64,000 bases of DNA from Pedobacter insulae (GTDB taxonomy: Bacteria; Bacteroidota; Bacteroidia; Sphingobacteriales; Sphingobacteriaceae): positions 62,001 through 126,000 of the forward strand of contig NZ_FOPP01000003.1 of assembly GCF_900113525.1 (NCBI RefSeq). Direction: 5' to 3'. A program made the translations under genes and the position numbers. Below, one piece after another: positions 42,973 through 52,103 of this stretch; positions within the stretch are counted from its first letter, which is position 1, and every line of letters starts with the position of its first letter. The notes beneath the pieces were generated by a model. It searched no databases. It was not told the origin of the DNA and was given only the letters and a program-made list of their open reading frames with translations.

Positions 42973-43032
42973 ATGATTCAAGTTTTAAATCATCACGTAC
43001 ATTTACATCATCGCCATTGTGGCGATAGATAG
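42973..43032 (+). CDS. hisL: his operon leader peptide
   Basis: A 19-codon frame reads MIQVLNHHVHLHHRHCGDR. Six of its codons encode histidine, packed into nine positions, which is the standard sensor for charged tRNA-His. A perfect hairpin ATCGCCA/TGGCGAT (43010-43026) lies over its last codons, in the position of a pause or 1:2 hairpin. The terminator hairpin follows after the stop codon. It starts with the same MIQV as the Trp leader in this window. Confidence 0.88.
   Translation: MIQVLNHHVHLHHRHCGDR
43010..43026 (+). other. Leader hairpin in hisL (pause / 1:2 structure)
   Basis: ATCGCCA and TGGCGAT form a 7-bp stem with a 3-nt loop at the end of the leader coding sequence. In an attenuator this would pause RNA polymerase until the ribosome arrives. 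Confidence 0.65.
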
Positions 43033-43038
43033 TATAAT

Positions 43039-43062
43039 GTTTTGTACGCAAAACGATTTTTT
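43039..43062 (+). terminator. his attenuator terminator
   Basis: GTTTTG and CAAAAC (43039-43044, 43049-43054) form a 6-bp stem with a TACG loop, followed by GA and six T. It lies 41 nt before hisG. The stem is weaker than the trp one. A candidate competing pairing is CATTGT (43015-43020) with ATAATG (43034-43039), which would take the first base of the stem and is only a weak antiterminator. Confidence 0.7.
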
Positions 43063-43102
43063 AAAACAGACTCAATATTTCTTATTCCTAATTTTATAAC
43101 AA

Positions 43103-43954
43103 GTGAAAACACTTAAAATCGCTATCCAAAAATCGGGTAGGTTAAACGAAAAATCCGTAGAAATTCTTAAAAATTGTGGCCTTTCCTTCGAAAACTACAA
43201 AAGCTCATTAATTGCAAGTGTTGCGAATTTCCCTTTAGAAATCCTCTTCTTAAGAGATGATGATATTCCAGAATACGTCCAAGATGGCATCGCAGATTTA
43301 GGCATCGTTGGAGAAAACGTAATCATTGAAGCAGGGGCAGATGTGTCTTATTTGCAACCCTTGGGATTTGGAAAATGCACCCTAAAAATTGCGGTTCAAA
43401 ACAATAGCAACATCACAGAATTGTCGCAATTAAATGGCAAAGCAATCGCTACATCTTACCCCATAATTTTACAAAAATATCTTTCAGAAAACAATGTCGA
43501 TGCGCAGATCAGAAACATCTCTGGCTCGGTAGAAATTGGACCCGGATTAGGGTTAAGCGATGCCATTTTCGATATCGTATCCACTGGCGGAACGCTAAAA
43601 AATAACGGGCTTAAACCATTCAAAAATGTCATGGATTCGCAAGCCGTTTTAATCTGTAGCAAGGGAATGGAACAGAACGCAGAGGTCTTAGAATTGATGC
43701 AAAGAATTCAATCTGTGCTGAGGGCAAAAGCTACTAAATACGTTGTCTTAAATGTAGCGAAAGAAAACTTACAAGCAGTAGTTGATTTATTGCCCGGCGT
43801 AAAAAGTCCAACTGTAGTTCCATTGTTCGAAGAAGGATGGGTTGCCGTTCACTCGGTTATAGCGGAACAAGATTTTTGGGAAAAAATAAACAGCTTAAAA
43901 TCCGCAGGTGCTCAGGGAATAGTGGTAATGCCAATTGAGAAAATCATTACTTAA
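43103..43954 (+). CDS. hisG: ATP phosphoribosyltransferase, long form
   Basis: HisG joins ATP and PRPP, the first step of histidine synthesis. The 283-residue protein is the hexameric long form: catalytic domains with LRDDDIPEYVQDGIADLGIVGENV and the PRPP loop region ISGSVEIGPGLGLSDAIFDIVSTGGTL (given here only in part), then a C-terminal regulatory domain (PTVVPLFEEGWVAVHSVI) that binds histidine. Thus the operon is likely under both attenuation and feedback inhibition. The start is GTG at 43103. Confidence 0.97.
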   Translation: MKTLKIAIQKSGRLNEKSVEILKNCGLSFENYKSSLIASVANFPLEILFLRDDDIPEYVQDGIADLGIVGENVIIEAGADVSYLQPLGFGKCTLKIAVQNNSNITELSQLNGKAIATSYPIILQKYLSENNVDAQIRNISGSVEIGPGLGLSDAIFDIVSTGGTLKNNGLKPFKNVMDSQAVLICSKGMEQNAEVLELMQRIQSVLRAKATKYVVLNVAKENLQAVVDLLPGVKSPTVVPLFEEGWVAVHSVIAEQDFWEKINSLKSAGAQGIVVMPIEKIIT

Positions 43955-44023
43955 ATTAATTCAATAATACATTTACACGCTACATTTTACATTAACTAAT
44001 AGTTAAATTAAAAAGATAACATA

Positions 44024-45313
44024 TTGAAACTCTATAATTATAAAGATTTAACTCAACAAAAAGTCAAAGAACTATGTTCTCGTAAAGTTGAGGATGACAA
44101 TCTCGTGTTTTCTACCGTAAAAGACATTGTAAACGCTGTAAAAAACGGTGGAGACACCACACTCCTCTCCTACGCAGAACAATTTGACAAGGTTAAATTA
44201 TCTTCACTTTTTATAGGAAAGGCAGAGCTCGCTGAACTTGCTCATCAAACGCCAGAATCAGTAAAAAATGCTATTGACATAGCCTATCAAAATATCTATA
44301 AATTTCACGAGACGCAACTACAAGTAGAAGCTAAAGTAGAAACCATGCCAGGTGTGAATTGCTGGAGAGAGACAAGGGCAATTGAAAAAGTTGGTTTGTA
44401 TATTCCGGGAGGAACGGCGGTTTTACCAAGCACTTTTTTAATGCTGGGAATTCCAGCAAAAATTGCTGGTTGCAAAGAAATTGTTGTTTGTTCACCTCCA
44501 CAAAATGACGGCAAAATTAACTGCTATATCGCCTACGTGTCTACCCTTCTGGACATCGAAAAAGTTTACCTAGTTGGTGGTGCCCAGGCGGTAAGTGCAA
44601 TGGCTTTCGGAACCCAAACAATTCCTCAAGTGGATAAGATTTTTGGTCCGGGAAATCGTTATGTTACCGAAGCAAAAAAGATGGTCCAAAATACGGTCTC
44701 AATCGATATGCCCGCTGGCCCCTCCGAAGTTTTGATCATTGCAGATGAGACTGCCAATGCTGCATTTGTTGCGGCCGATTTGCTGGCCCAGGCAGAGCAT
44801 GGAAGTGACAGTCAGGCCATCTTGGTTTCCACATCCCAACAAATAATAGAAGAGGTAATAATGGAAGTTGAAAAGCAAATAATTGAATTACCAAGAAAGG
44901 ACATGGCAGCTCGCGCAATGGCAAACTCGTATATCGTTTTTGCAGAAACTGTAACGCAGGCAATGGACTTTAGTAATACCTACGCGCCGGAGCATTTAAT
45001 TCTGGCATGCAACGATTTCGAGCCACTCATCCCTTTCATTATCAATGCGGGTTCTGTATTTCTAGGTAATTTAACTCCAGAAAGTGCGGGCGATTATGCT
45101 TCGGGAACAAATCACACTTTGCCAACCAGTGGTTTTGCCAGAGCTTATTCTGGAGTTTCAGTTGATACTTTTTTAAAGAAAATAACTTTTCAGCATTTAT
45201 CTGCACAGGGTTTACACCATATTGGGCCTACAGTAGAGGTTTTGGCAGCGGCCGAAGGTTTACAAGCCCATAAGAATGCAATTACAATAAGGTTGAAGGA
45301 AAATAAAAATTAG
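44024..45313 (+). CDS. hisD: Histidinol dehydrogenase
   Basis: HisD oxidises histidinol to histidine in two NAD-dependent steps. The 429-residue protein shows [54 protein letters not shown] (catalytic His and metal ligands) and APEHLIL. The start appears to be TTG at 44024 (MKLYNYKDL), as no ATG fits. It lies 69 nt after hisG. Confidence 0.97.
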   Translation: MKLYNYKDLTQQKVKELCSRKVEDDNLVFSTVKDIVNAVKNGGDTTLLSYAEQFDKVKLSSLFIGKAELAELAHQTPESVKNAIDIAYQNIYKFHETQLQVEAKVETMPGVNCWRETRAIEKVGLYIPGGTAVLPSTFLMLGIPAKIAGCKEIVVCSPPQNDGKINCYIAYVSTLLDIEKVYLVGGAQAVSAMAFGTQTIPQVDKIFGPGNRYVTEAKKMVQNTVSIDMPAGPSEVLIIADETANAAFVAADLLAQAEHGSDSQAILVSTSQQIIEEVIMEVEKQIIELPRKDMAARAMANSYIVFAETVTQAMDFSNTYAPEHLILACNDFEPLIPFIINAGSVFLGNLTPESAGDYASGTNHTLPTSGFARAYSGVSVDTFLKKITFQHLSAQGLHHIGPTVEVLAAAEGLQAHKNAITIRLKENKN

Positions 45314-45330
45314 AGAAACATCCAAGCTAA

Positions 45331-46371
45331 ATGAATATCAAAGACTTACAACGAGAAAATATAAAAACTTTAAAACCATACTCTACCGCAAGAGATGAGT
45401 TTAAAGGACAGGCTAGTGTATTCCTAGATGCAAACGAAAACAGTTATGGCTCACCATTGCCGGCAAACTATAATCGCTATCCAGATCCGCTGCAATTAGA
45501 TTTAAAGGATGCGATCAGTAAAATTAAAGGCGTCCCAATCGAAAATACTTTCTTAGGCAATGGGAGCGATGAAGCAATTGATCTGTTGTTTCGAGCATTC
45601 TGTAACCCCGGCAAAGACAATGTGATCATCTTGCCCCCAACATACGGTATGTATGAAGTTTCGGCTAATATCAATGATATTGAGCTAAGAAAGGTAGATT
45701 TACTACCAAACTTTCAATTGGATTTGGAGAAAATAGCCGAAGCTATAGATGCCAATACCAAAATGATTTTTATATGTTCTCCGAATAATCCCACAGGAAA
45801 CTCAATCAACAGAACCGATATCGAAACCATTTTGGCCAACTTTAAAGGTCTAGTAGTGATTGATGAAGCCTATATTAATTTCGCTAAGCAAAAAACCTTT
45901 ATACAGGAATTAATAGAATATGCCAATTTGGTGATTTTGCAAACCTTTTCTAAAGCTTGGGGATTAGCGGCATTGCGTTTGGGCATGGCTTTCTCTTCCG
46001 TACCGGTTATCGATATCTTAAATAAAGTTAAACCGCCCTATAATATCAATCAGGCCACACAAGATCTTGCATTAGCCGCATTGAGCAATATCCAACAGGT
46101 AAACGAATGGATAAAATCAACTGTTACCGAGAGAGCCAGGTTAACAGCCGAACTGGAAAAAATCTCCATAGTTAAAAAAGTTTATCCTTCGGATGCTAAT
46201 TTTATATTAGTAGCAGTAACTGATGCATTAAATATCTATAACGCATTGGTTAATGAAGGCATTATCGTCCGCGATCGCTCAAAAGTTTCGCTTTGCGAAG
46301 GATGTTTAAGAATAACGATAGGCACAATTGATGAAAATAACCAACTACTTACTGTTTTAGCAAAAATATAA
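45331..46371 (+). CDS. hisC: Histidinol-phosphate aminotransferase
   Basis: A fold-type I PLP enzyme of 346 residues. [12 protein letters not shown] near the start, [31 protein letters not shown] and the PLP lysine in [14 protein letters not shown] are as expected. It converts imidazole-acetol phosphate to histidinol phosphate. Its stop overlaps the hisB start by one base (TAATG). Confidence 0.97.
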   Translation: MNIKDLQRENIKTLKPYSTARDEFKGQASVFLDANENSYGSPLPANYNRYPDPLQLDLKDAISKIKGVPIENTFLGNGSDEAIDLLFRAFCNPGKDNVIILPPTYGMYEVSANINDIELRKVDLLPNFQLDLEKIAEAIDANTKMIFICSPNNPTGNSINRTDIETILANFKGLVVIDEAYINFAKQKTFIQELIEYANLVILQTFSKAWGLAALRLGMAFSSVPVIDILNKVKPPYNINQATQDLALAALSNIQQVNEWIKSTVTERARLTAELEKISIVKKVYPSDANFILVAVTDALNIYNALVNEGIIVRDRSKVSLCEGCLRITIGTIDENNQLLTVLAKI

Positions 46372-47504
46372 TGAAGCAGATATTATTTATTGATAGAGAT
46401 GGCACTTTGAATGTCGAACCAGAAGATGAGCAGGTAGATAGCTTTGCCAAATTAAAATTCTATCCAAAAGCCCTTTATTACCTGTCTAAAATCGCTAATG
46501 AACTAGACTACGAGCTAGTTATGGTAACGAACCAGGACGGTCTGGGCACATCTTCTAACCCCGAAGAAAACTTTTGGCCGGTACATAATTTTATGATAGA
46601 CACTTTTGCCAATGAAGGGGTAATTTTTAGCGAGGTTGTAATTGACAGGACTTTCGCAAGAGACAATGCACTTACCCGCAAACCGAACATAGGCTTATTG
46701 ACAAAATATCTTGGGGAAGGTTATGATCTTGCGAACTCATTTGTAATTGGCGACCGATTAAATGATGTGCTTTTAGCGAGAAATTTAGGCGCGAAAGCTA
46801 TCTTTTTACGTCAGAACGACGCACTTGGTGCCAGTGAAGGAATGGAAAAAGCCGATACATTAACAGATATTATCGCTTTGGAAACTAAAAATTGGGAAGA
46901 TATCTATACTTTTTTACGAGCTGGAGCTAGGCAAATAAAGCATCATCGGAAAACAAATGAAACCGACATTGCCATTGAGTTAGATCTAGACGGCGTTGGA
47001 AAAGCAACGATAAAAACAGGGCTGAACTTTTTCGACCATATGTTAGATCAGATTGCCAGACATGGAGGTATGGATTTAAAAGTGATTGCCAATGGCGACT
47101 TACACATAGATGAGCACCATACAATTGAAGATACCGGAATTGCTTTAGGCGAGGCCTTTGCCAAAGCCCTGGGAAATAAACTAGGTATTGAAAGGTATGG
47201 CTTCTGTTTACCAATGGATGATTGTTTGGCCCAAGTCGCAATAGATTTTGGAGGCAGAAACTGGATTGTGTGGGATACCGAATTTAAGCGTGAAAAAGTG
47301 GGCGATATGCCTACAGAAATGTTTTACCATTTTTTTAAATCATTTAGTGATGCGGCAAAATGTAATCTGAACGTTAAAGCTGAAGGTGATAACGAACACC
47401 ATAAAATAGAAGCTATATTTAAAGCTTTTGCAAAAGCAATTAAAATGGCGGTAAAAAGAGATGCCGAAAAATTGGTACTACCGAGTACAAAAGGGCTTTT
47501 ATAA
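46371..47504 (+). CDS. hisB: Bifunctional histidinol-phosphatase / imidazoleglycerol-phosphate dehydratase
   Basis: A 377-residue fusion. Residues 1-165 are a HAD phosphatase with DRDGTLN near 8-14 and a [18 protein letters not shown] motif; residues from about 180 are the dehydratase, with [28 protein letters not shown] and [14 protein letters not shown] holding the Mn-binding histidines. It performs two non-consecutive steps of the pathway, as in enterobacterial HisB. Confidence 0.97.
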   Translation: MKQILFIDRDGTLNVEPEDEQVDSFAKLKFYPKALYYLSKIANELDYELVMVTNQDGLGTSSNPEENFWPVHNFMIDTFANEGVIFSEVVIDRTFARDNALTRKPNIGLLTKYLGEGYDLANSFVIGDRLNDVLLARNLGAKAIFLRQNDALGASEGMEKADTLTDIIALETKNWEDIYTFLRAGARQIKHHRKTNETDIAIELDLDGVGKATIKTGLNFFDHMLDQIARHGGMDLKVIANGDLHIDEHHTIEDTGIALGEAFAKALGNKLGIERYGFCLPMDDCLAQVAIDFGGRNWIVWDTEFKREKVGDMPTEMFYHFFKSFSDAAKCNLNVKAEGDNEHHKIEAIFKAFAKAIKMAVKRDAEKLVLPSTKGLL

Positions 47505-47528
47505 AATGAACCAGGAGCAATTAAAAAA

Positions 47529-48122
47529 ATGATAGGAATCATAAATTACGGCGCAGGAAATATCTTTTCCCTTACCGCAGCTTTAACGAGACAGGATATT
47601 ACCTATGGTATGGTAAATACCGTTGCCGACTTGGATTTATATAGCCATATCATTATCCCTGGAGTGGGTCACGCAGGTGCTGCGATGCAAAAACTTACCC
47701 AAACCGGCATGGTTGATGCCATTAAAGTACTAAAAGTTCCTGTGCTTGGCATTTGCGTTGGCATGCAATTACTCACCGCACATTCTGAAGAAGGAAATGC
47801 AGAGCTTTTAGCTATATTTCCATTAAAAACTAAACTTTTTGATAAAGGCTTGAGCATTAAAATTCCTCACATGGGATGGAATAAGATAGCTTTTAAAAAC
47901 AATTTCTTATTCGAGGGTGTTGCTCCTGAAACACAATTTTACTTTGTGCATTCTTATTTTATTGAATATAACCCTATTTTTGATATCGCAGCCGTTCACT
48001 ATGGAGATAAGTTTTCTGCTGCAATACAAAAGGATAACTTTTACGGCGTTCAATTTCACCCAGAAAAATCGGGTAAAGAAGGGGAACGTTTATTGAAAAA
48101 TTTTTCAAACCTAAGTTTATAA
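47529..48122 (+). CDS. hisH: Imidazole glycerol phosphate synthase glutaminase subunit
   Basis: A class I glutamine amidotransferase of 197 residues that feeds ammonia to HisF. GVGHAGAAMQKL, the nucleophile in GICVGMQLL (Cys near residue 77) and VQFHPEKSG (His-x-x-Glu) complete the triad. It begins 24 nt after hisB, and its stop is 1 nt before hisA. Confidence 0.97.
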   Translation: MIGIINYGAGNIFSLTAALTRQDITYGMVNTVADLDLYSHIIIPGVGHAGAAMQKLTQTGMVDAIKVLKVPVLGICVGMQLLTAHSEEGNAELLAIFPLKTKLFDKGLSIKIPHMGWNKIAFKNNFLFEGVAPETQFYFVHSYFIEYNPIFDIAAVHYGDKFSAAIQKDNFYGVQFHPEKSGKEGERLLKNFSNLSL

Positions 48123-48123
48123 A

Positions 48124-48873
48124 ATGTACATAATTCCTGCAATTGATATTTTAGATGGTAAAGTCGTTCGCTTACGTGAAGGCGATTACAATCAAAAAAC
48201 GGAGTACGATGTTTCTATTGAAGAAATGATCGAACGGTATCGTTCAAATGGCACAGATTTCATCCATATTATTGATTTAAATGGCGCTAAAGGAGACTTT
48301 AGCAATCAGAAAACCTTATTCAACATTATTAAAAAAACCGAAATGCGCGTGCAGTATGGCGGGGGAATAAGAACAATTGACCAAGTAAATAATCTGCTTG
48401 ACTCGGGAATACATCGGGTTATTGTAGGCACTCAAGCTATTAGCAATCCGGATTTTTTACCGGCGCTGAGTGCTGCCTTCGTAAAAAAAGACAACTATGC
48501 CAATAAAATTGTGATCGCTATAGACGTATTGGATGAAGTTATCAAATATTCGGGTTGGATGGAAAGTTCTCCGATTAAACTGATGGATTATGTTGATAAA
48601 TGTCTCGCTTTGGGTTTTTTCCGGTTCTTATGCACTGATATTAACAAAGATGGCAAATTGGAAGGTGCGGCCGTTGATTTGTATAGAAAACTACTGGATC
48701 ATTCCCCAATGATTAAGTTAATTGCTTCTGGAGGAGTAAGTTCTATAGAAGATATTAAAGAACTGGCTAAGTATGACATTCGAAGTGTGGTGGTTGGCAA
48801 AGCTATCTATGAGAACAGAATCTCCATTGAAGAAATTAAAGAATGGAACTTAAAGGCGCTGTCAACAATCTAA
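48124..48873 (+). CDS. hisA: ProFAR isomerase
   Basis: A (beta/alpha)8 isomerase of 249 residues. The N-terminal IIPAIDILDGKVVRL holds the catalytic Asp8, VQYGGGIRTIDQVNNLLDSGIHRVIVGT (in part) is the first phosphate loop, and ASGGVSSIEDI and VVVGKAIYE the second. The gene is followed by 128 nt that contain a REP-like hairpin before hisF. Confidence 0.97.
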   Translation: MYIIPAIDILDGKVVRLREGDYNQKTEYDVSIEEMIERYRSNGTDFIHIIDLNGAKGDFSNQKTLFNIIKKTEMRVQYGGGIRTIDQVNNLLDSGIHRVIVGTQAISNPDFLPALSAAFVKKDNYANKIVIAIDVLDEVIKYSGWMESSPIKLMDYVDKCLALGFFRFLCTDINKDGKLEGAAVDLYRKLLDHSPMIKLIASGGVSSIEDIKELAKYDIRSVVVGKAIYENRISIEEIKEWNLKALSTI

Positions 48874-48892
48874 CCGAAGTCTTTAATTATAG

Positions 48893-48976
48893 CGTCATTG
48901 CGAGGTACGAAGCAATCTAGTGAGAGATTGCTTCGTACCTCGCAATGACGAGTGACTCGCAATGACGAGTGACTCG
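48893..48976. repeat. REP-like element, perfect 26-bp inverted repeat, inside his operon
   Basis: Arms 48893-48918 and 48925-48950 are perfect complements (26 bp) with a 6-nt loop. Each arm begins or ends with CGTCATTGCGAGG / CCTCGCAATGACG and the inner core is AAGCAATCT / AGATTGCTT. Two direct copies of AGTGACTCG (48951-48976) follow the right arm. It sits in the hisA-hisF spacer and would form a very stable hairpin in the polycistronic message. Confidence 0.9.
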
Positions 48977-49001
48977 AGAGGAAGAAAGTAACTACAAAAA
49001 A

Positions 49002-49757
49002 ATGTTAAGTAAGAGAATTATCCCCTGCCTTGATGTAAAAGACGGCCGTACGGTTAAAGGTATAAACTTTGTCGACTTGCGCGATGCGGGCGACCCTGTT
49101 GAATTAGCTGCGCAATATGCAGAACAGGGCGCCGATGAACTTGTTTTTTTAGACATTACCGCAACTCATGAGCGACGAAAAACAATGATCGAGATGGTTA
49201 AATCCGTAGCCAGGCAACTGAATATCCCCTTTACCATAGGCGGTGGGATAACGGAAATTGCCGATGCGGAAGCCCTTTTAAACGCTGGGGCCGACAAAAT
49301 CAGTATTAACTCTGCGGCAGTAAAAAACCCAGGTTTAATTGCTGATTTAGCCAAAAATTTTGGTGTTCAATTTGTAGTGTTAGCAGTGGATACAAAGCAT
49401 ATCAACGGCAAAAACATTGTTCATCTCAATGGAGGCAGACTCATCACAGCCCTTGAAACGGAAAGCTGGATAAAAAGGGCTGAAGATTTAGGAGCAGGAG
49501 AAATATTATTAACTTCCATGGACCATGACGGTACTAAGAAGGGTTTCGATTGTGAGTTGTTGGGAAAGATTAATAAAACGATTAATATCCCAATTATTGC
49601 TTCAGGCGGGGCCGGAGAAACTGCTCACTTTACAGAAGTATTTCAAAAAGCTGGGGTTGATGCAGCATTAGCAGCCTCCGTATTTCATTATGGAGAGATT
49701 TTGATACCAGCACTGAAACAAGAATTAAGACAGAACGGAATTCCTGTAAGAATATAA
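49002..49757 (+). CDS. hisF: Imidazole glycerol phosphate synthase cyclase subunit
   Basis: HisF closes the imidazole ring and releases AICAR. The 251-residue TIM barrel begins [20 protein letters not shown] with the catalytic Asp11; a second Asp is in [16 protein letters not shown], and phosphate loops are IGGGIT and ASGGAGE. The frame extends to a GTG at 48969, but those codons derive from the REP-like element; ATG 49002 is the family start. Confidence 0.97.
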   Translation: MLSKRIIPCLDVKDGRTVKGINFVDLRDAGDPVELAAQYAEQGADELVFLDITATHERRKTMIEMVKSVARQLNIPFTIGGGITEIADAEALLNAGADKISINSAAVKNPGLIADLAKNFGVQFVVLAVDTKHINGKNIVHLNGGRLITALETESWIKRAEDLGAGEILLTSMDHDGTKKGFDCELLGKINKTINIPIIASGGAGETAHFTEVFQKAGVDAALAASVFHYGEILIPALKQELRQNGIPVRI

Positions 49758-49764
49758 AACACAC

Positions 49765-49871
49765 GCGTTATTGCAAGGTACAAAGCGTCATTGCAAGGTA
49801 CAAAGCGTCATTGCGAGGTACGAAGCAATCTCAATACTTTAGCAGAGATTGCTTCATACTTCGCAATGACG
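49765..49871. repeat. REP-like element with triplicated left end, inside his operon
   Basis: A 20-bp unit (GCGTCATTGCAAGGTACAAA and variants) is repeated three times in tandem at 49765-49784, 49785-49804 and 49805-49824. The third copy runs into AGCAATCTC, a short loop, and the right arm GAGATTGCTT...TTCGCAATGACG that ends at 49871. It lies in the hisF-hisIE spacer and has expanded one arm compared with the copy at 48893. Confidence 0.88.
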
Positions 49872-49886
49872 GAAATACAACAAAAA

Positions 49887-50489
49887 ATGAAAATCAATAT
49901 AAACACACTCGACTGGGAAAAAACCAATGGACTAATTCCCGTAATTGTACAAAATAACCAAACTTTAGAGGTTTTGATGTTAGGTTATATGAATGCAGAA
50001 GCCTTTGAAAAAACGCAAAAAGAAAGTAAAGTGACTTTCTTCTCCCGTTCAAAAAATCGACTATGGACAAAAGGAGAAGAGAGCGGTAATTTTTTAACTG
50101 TAAAATCAATCTCTGTTGATTGTGACAAGGATACAATTTTAATCAAAGCTGATCCAGTTGGTCCCACTTGTCACACCGGAAGCAGAAGTTGTTTTAACAC
50201 GGAATATAATCAGAACTTTCTATTTGAATTAGAGCATATTATATCTGACAGGTACGAAAATCCAGTTGATGGTTCTTATATCGACAAGATGCGCAAGAAG
50301 GGCTTAAATAAAATTGCCCAGAAAGTTGGCGAAGAAGGTGTTGAAACAGTGATTGCTGCGCTTGCGGAAACTGATGTAGATTTTGTAAATGAAGCGTCGG
50401 ATTTAATTTTTCACTTAATGTTCTTATTGAGAGAAAAAGGGAAGACTTTGGAAGACATCGCATTGAACCTAGAAAAACGACATAAATAA
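49887..50489 (+). CDS. hisIE: Bifunctional phosphoribosyl-AMP cyclohydrolase / phosphoribosyl-ATP pyrophosphatase
   Basis: Steps two and three of the pathway in one protein of 200 residues. The HisI half has MLGYMNAEAFEKT, FFSRSKNRLWTKGEESGN and the metal-binding cysteines in SVDCDKD and PTCHTGSRSCF; the HisE half has KIAQKVGEEGVETVIAA and NEASDLIFHLMFLL. An ATG-initiated frame reaches 49791, but its first 32 codons lie in the REP-like element, so ATG 49887 (MKININ) is preferred. It ends the his operon. Confidence 0.96.
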   Translation: MKININTLDWEKTNGLIPVIVQNNQTLEVLMLGYMNAEAFEKTQKESKVTFFSRSKNRLWTKGEESGNFLTVKSISVDCDKDTILIKADPVGPTCHTGSRSCFNTEYNQNFLFELEHIISDRYENPVDGSYIDKMRKKGLNKIAQKVGEEGVETVIAALAETDVDFVNEASDLIFHLMFLLREKGKTLEDIALNLEKRHK

Positions 50490-50506
50490 AGCGAAAGGTA
50501 CCGGAT

Positions 50507-51409
50507 ATGCTAAAACACTTAAAAACCCTTTCAGGCCATCAAAATCCAGTCTATGCGTTAGCGAATGCTGATGTAGAGGGAATGTTTTTTAGCGCTGGAA
50601 ATGACAAGGGTGTAGTAGAATGGTCGTTGAAGGAAATGGCTTTTGCAAAAGTAAAAATGCCAGTTCAAAGCTCGGTTTATGCCCTCCATGTACAGGATCA
50701 CCAATTATTTATAGGTGAAAGAAGTGGAGCCTTCACGATATACGATTTAAGTGAAGAGAAAGTAATTATCCGAATCAACGCGCATACAAAACCAATTTTT
50801 GATATTAAAACTGTTAAAAGCAAGAATGAATTAATTACTACTGGAGAAGATGGAACCGTTGCCGTTTGGTCATTGATAGACTTTACAGAAATCTACCGCT
50901 TCCAAGCAGCCTATGACACCATAAGGGTTATTGCAATTTCTCCCGACGAAACCGAGATTGCTTTTGGATGTAAAGATCATTTAATCCGGATTTATAATTT
51001 AAGTGATTATAGTGTGAAGCAGTCCCTGGAAGCCCACACCTTTGCAGTAACTTCAATGGCTTATGAACCTAATGGCAAATATTTGATATCGGGCAGTAGA
51101 GACGCGCAGTTAAAAATATGGGATTTACCCAACTATGAATTAAGTCAAAATGTCCCAGCGCATTTATTTAGCATTTACAGTATTATATTTCATCCTTATC
51201 TCCCCTATTTTGCAACTTGTAGCCAGGATAAAAGTATTAAGTTGTGGGATGCTGAGAACTTTAAATTGTATAAGAATTTAAGCTTAGAGAAAACTGACAA
51301 GGGTCATAGTCACTCCATCAATAAAATGATATGGTCTGATGATGGAAAGTATTTAATTTCAACGGGTGATGATAGAAAAGTGATGATCTGGGAATTAACC
51401 TTAATTTAG
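50507..51409 (+). CDS. WD40-repeat protein
   Basis: A 300-residue protein made up of about six to seven WD40 repeats, each ending in W or a similar residue after D (AVWSLIDF, RIYNL, KIWDL, KLWDAENF, MIWELTL) with GH, SH or AH spacers. It should fold as a single beta-propeller and act as a cytoplasmic protein-interaction platform; no signal peptide. It starts 17 nt after hisIE and may be read from the his transcript. Confidence 0.9.
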   Translation: MLKHLKTLSGHQNPVYALANADVEGMFFSAGNDKGVVEWSLKEMAFAKVKMPVQSSVYALHVQDHQLFIGERSGAFTIYDLSEEKVIIRINAHTKPIFDIKTVKSKNELITTGEDGTVAVWSLIDFTEIYRFQAAYDTIRVIAISPDETEIAFGCKDHLIRIYNLSDYSVKQSLEAHTFAVTSMAYEPNGKYLISGSRDAQLKIWDLPNYELSQNVPAHLFSIYSIIFHPYLPYFATCSQDKSIKLWDAENFKLYKNLSLEKTDKGHSHSINKMIWSDDGKYLISTGDDRKVMIWELTLI

Positions 51410-51445
51410 ATTTTATTTTTTGTCTATTTGGGTTAACTTTAGCAA

Positions 51446-52099
51446 ATGGACACACCAAAAGCTTTACCAATACTAGAGGCCGAACAAATACGAGTTTTAG
51501 GAGCATTAATGGAAAAATGCAAAACTACTCCAGACTACTATCCAATGACACTGAATGGTTTAGTCGCAGCGTGCAATCAAAAAACATCGCGGAAACCTGT
51601 GGTGCAATATGATGAGTCCACAATCATTACAGCATTAAATTCTTTAAAAATTGCAGGATTAATTTCTACTGCAACAGGGGGGTCAATCCGTAATATTAAA
51701 TACAAGCACAATTTTGCAATTGTATTCCCACTCCTTCCTTCCGAAGTAGCCATTATGTGCCTGCTCTTCTTAAGAGGCCCGCAAACACCCGGTGAAATAA
51801 ACACCAATTCGGGACGATTATATGAGTTTGAAACCTTAGAAGAAGTACAACAAACGCTAGAAAAACTGGCTAACGAATCTCCTTCCTATATTAAGCAATT
51901 ACCACGTAGGCATGGTCAGAAAGAAGTTCGTTATATGCATTTATTTGCTGGTGATGTTGAAGCAATTGAGGAAGAGTATTTAAATGAAGTTCCATCAAAA
52001 GGAAATAACGAGCTAGCGGAACGATTAGCGAAAGTTGAACAGGAACTAGCAGAGTTGAAAGGCAACTTCGATAAACTAATGAAAGAACTGACGGGCTAG
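51446..52099 (+). CDS. YceH (DUF480) family protein
   Basis: A 217-residue protein built of two winged-helix domains. LEAEQIRVLGALMEKCKTTPDYYPMTLNGLVAACNQKTSR (in part) opens the protein and LRGPQTPGEINTNSGRLYEFETLEEVQ marks the second domain, as in E. coli YceH. A C-terminal coiled-coil-like segment (ERLAKVEQELAELKGNFDKL) follows. Function is unknown; a DNA-binding or envelope-stress role is only conjecture. Confidence 0.92.
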   Translation: MDTPKALPILEAEQIRVLGALMEKCKTTPDYYPMTLNGLVAACNQKTSRKPVVQYDESTIITALNSLKIAGLISTATGGSIRNIKYKHNFAIVFPLLPSEVAIMCLLFLRGPQTPGEINTNSGRLYEFETLEEVQQTLEKLANESPSYIKQLPRRHGQKEVRYMHLFAGDVEAIEEEYLNEVPSKGNNELAERLAKVEQELAELKGNFDKLMKELTG

Positions 52100-52103
52100 T
52101 CTC

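Noticed and set aside
48893..49871. Repeats around hisF as a CRISPR array
   Set aside because: The repeats are palindromic with no regular unique spacers of equal length and no cas genes nearby; the 20-bp units in 49765-49824 are direct tandem copies without spacers.
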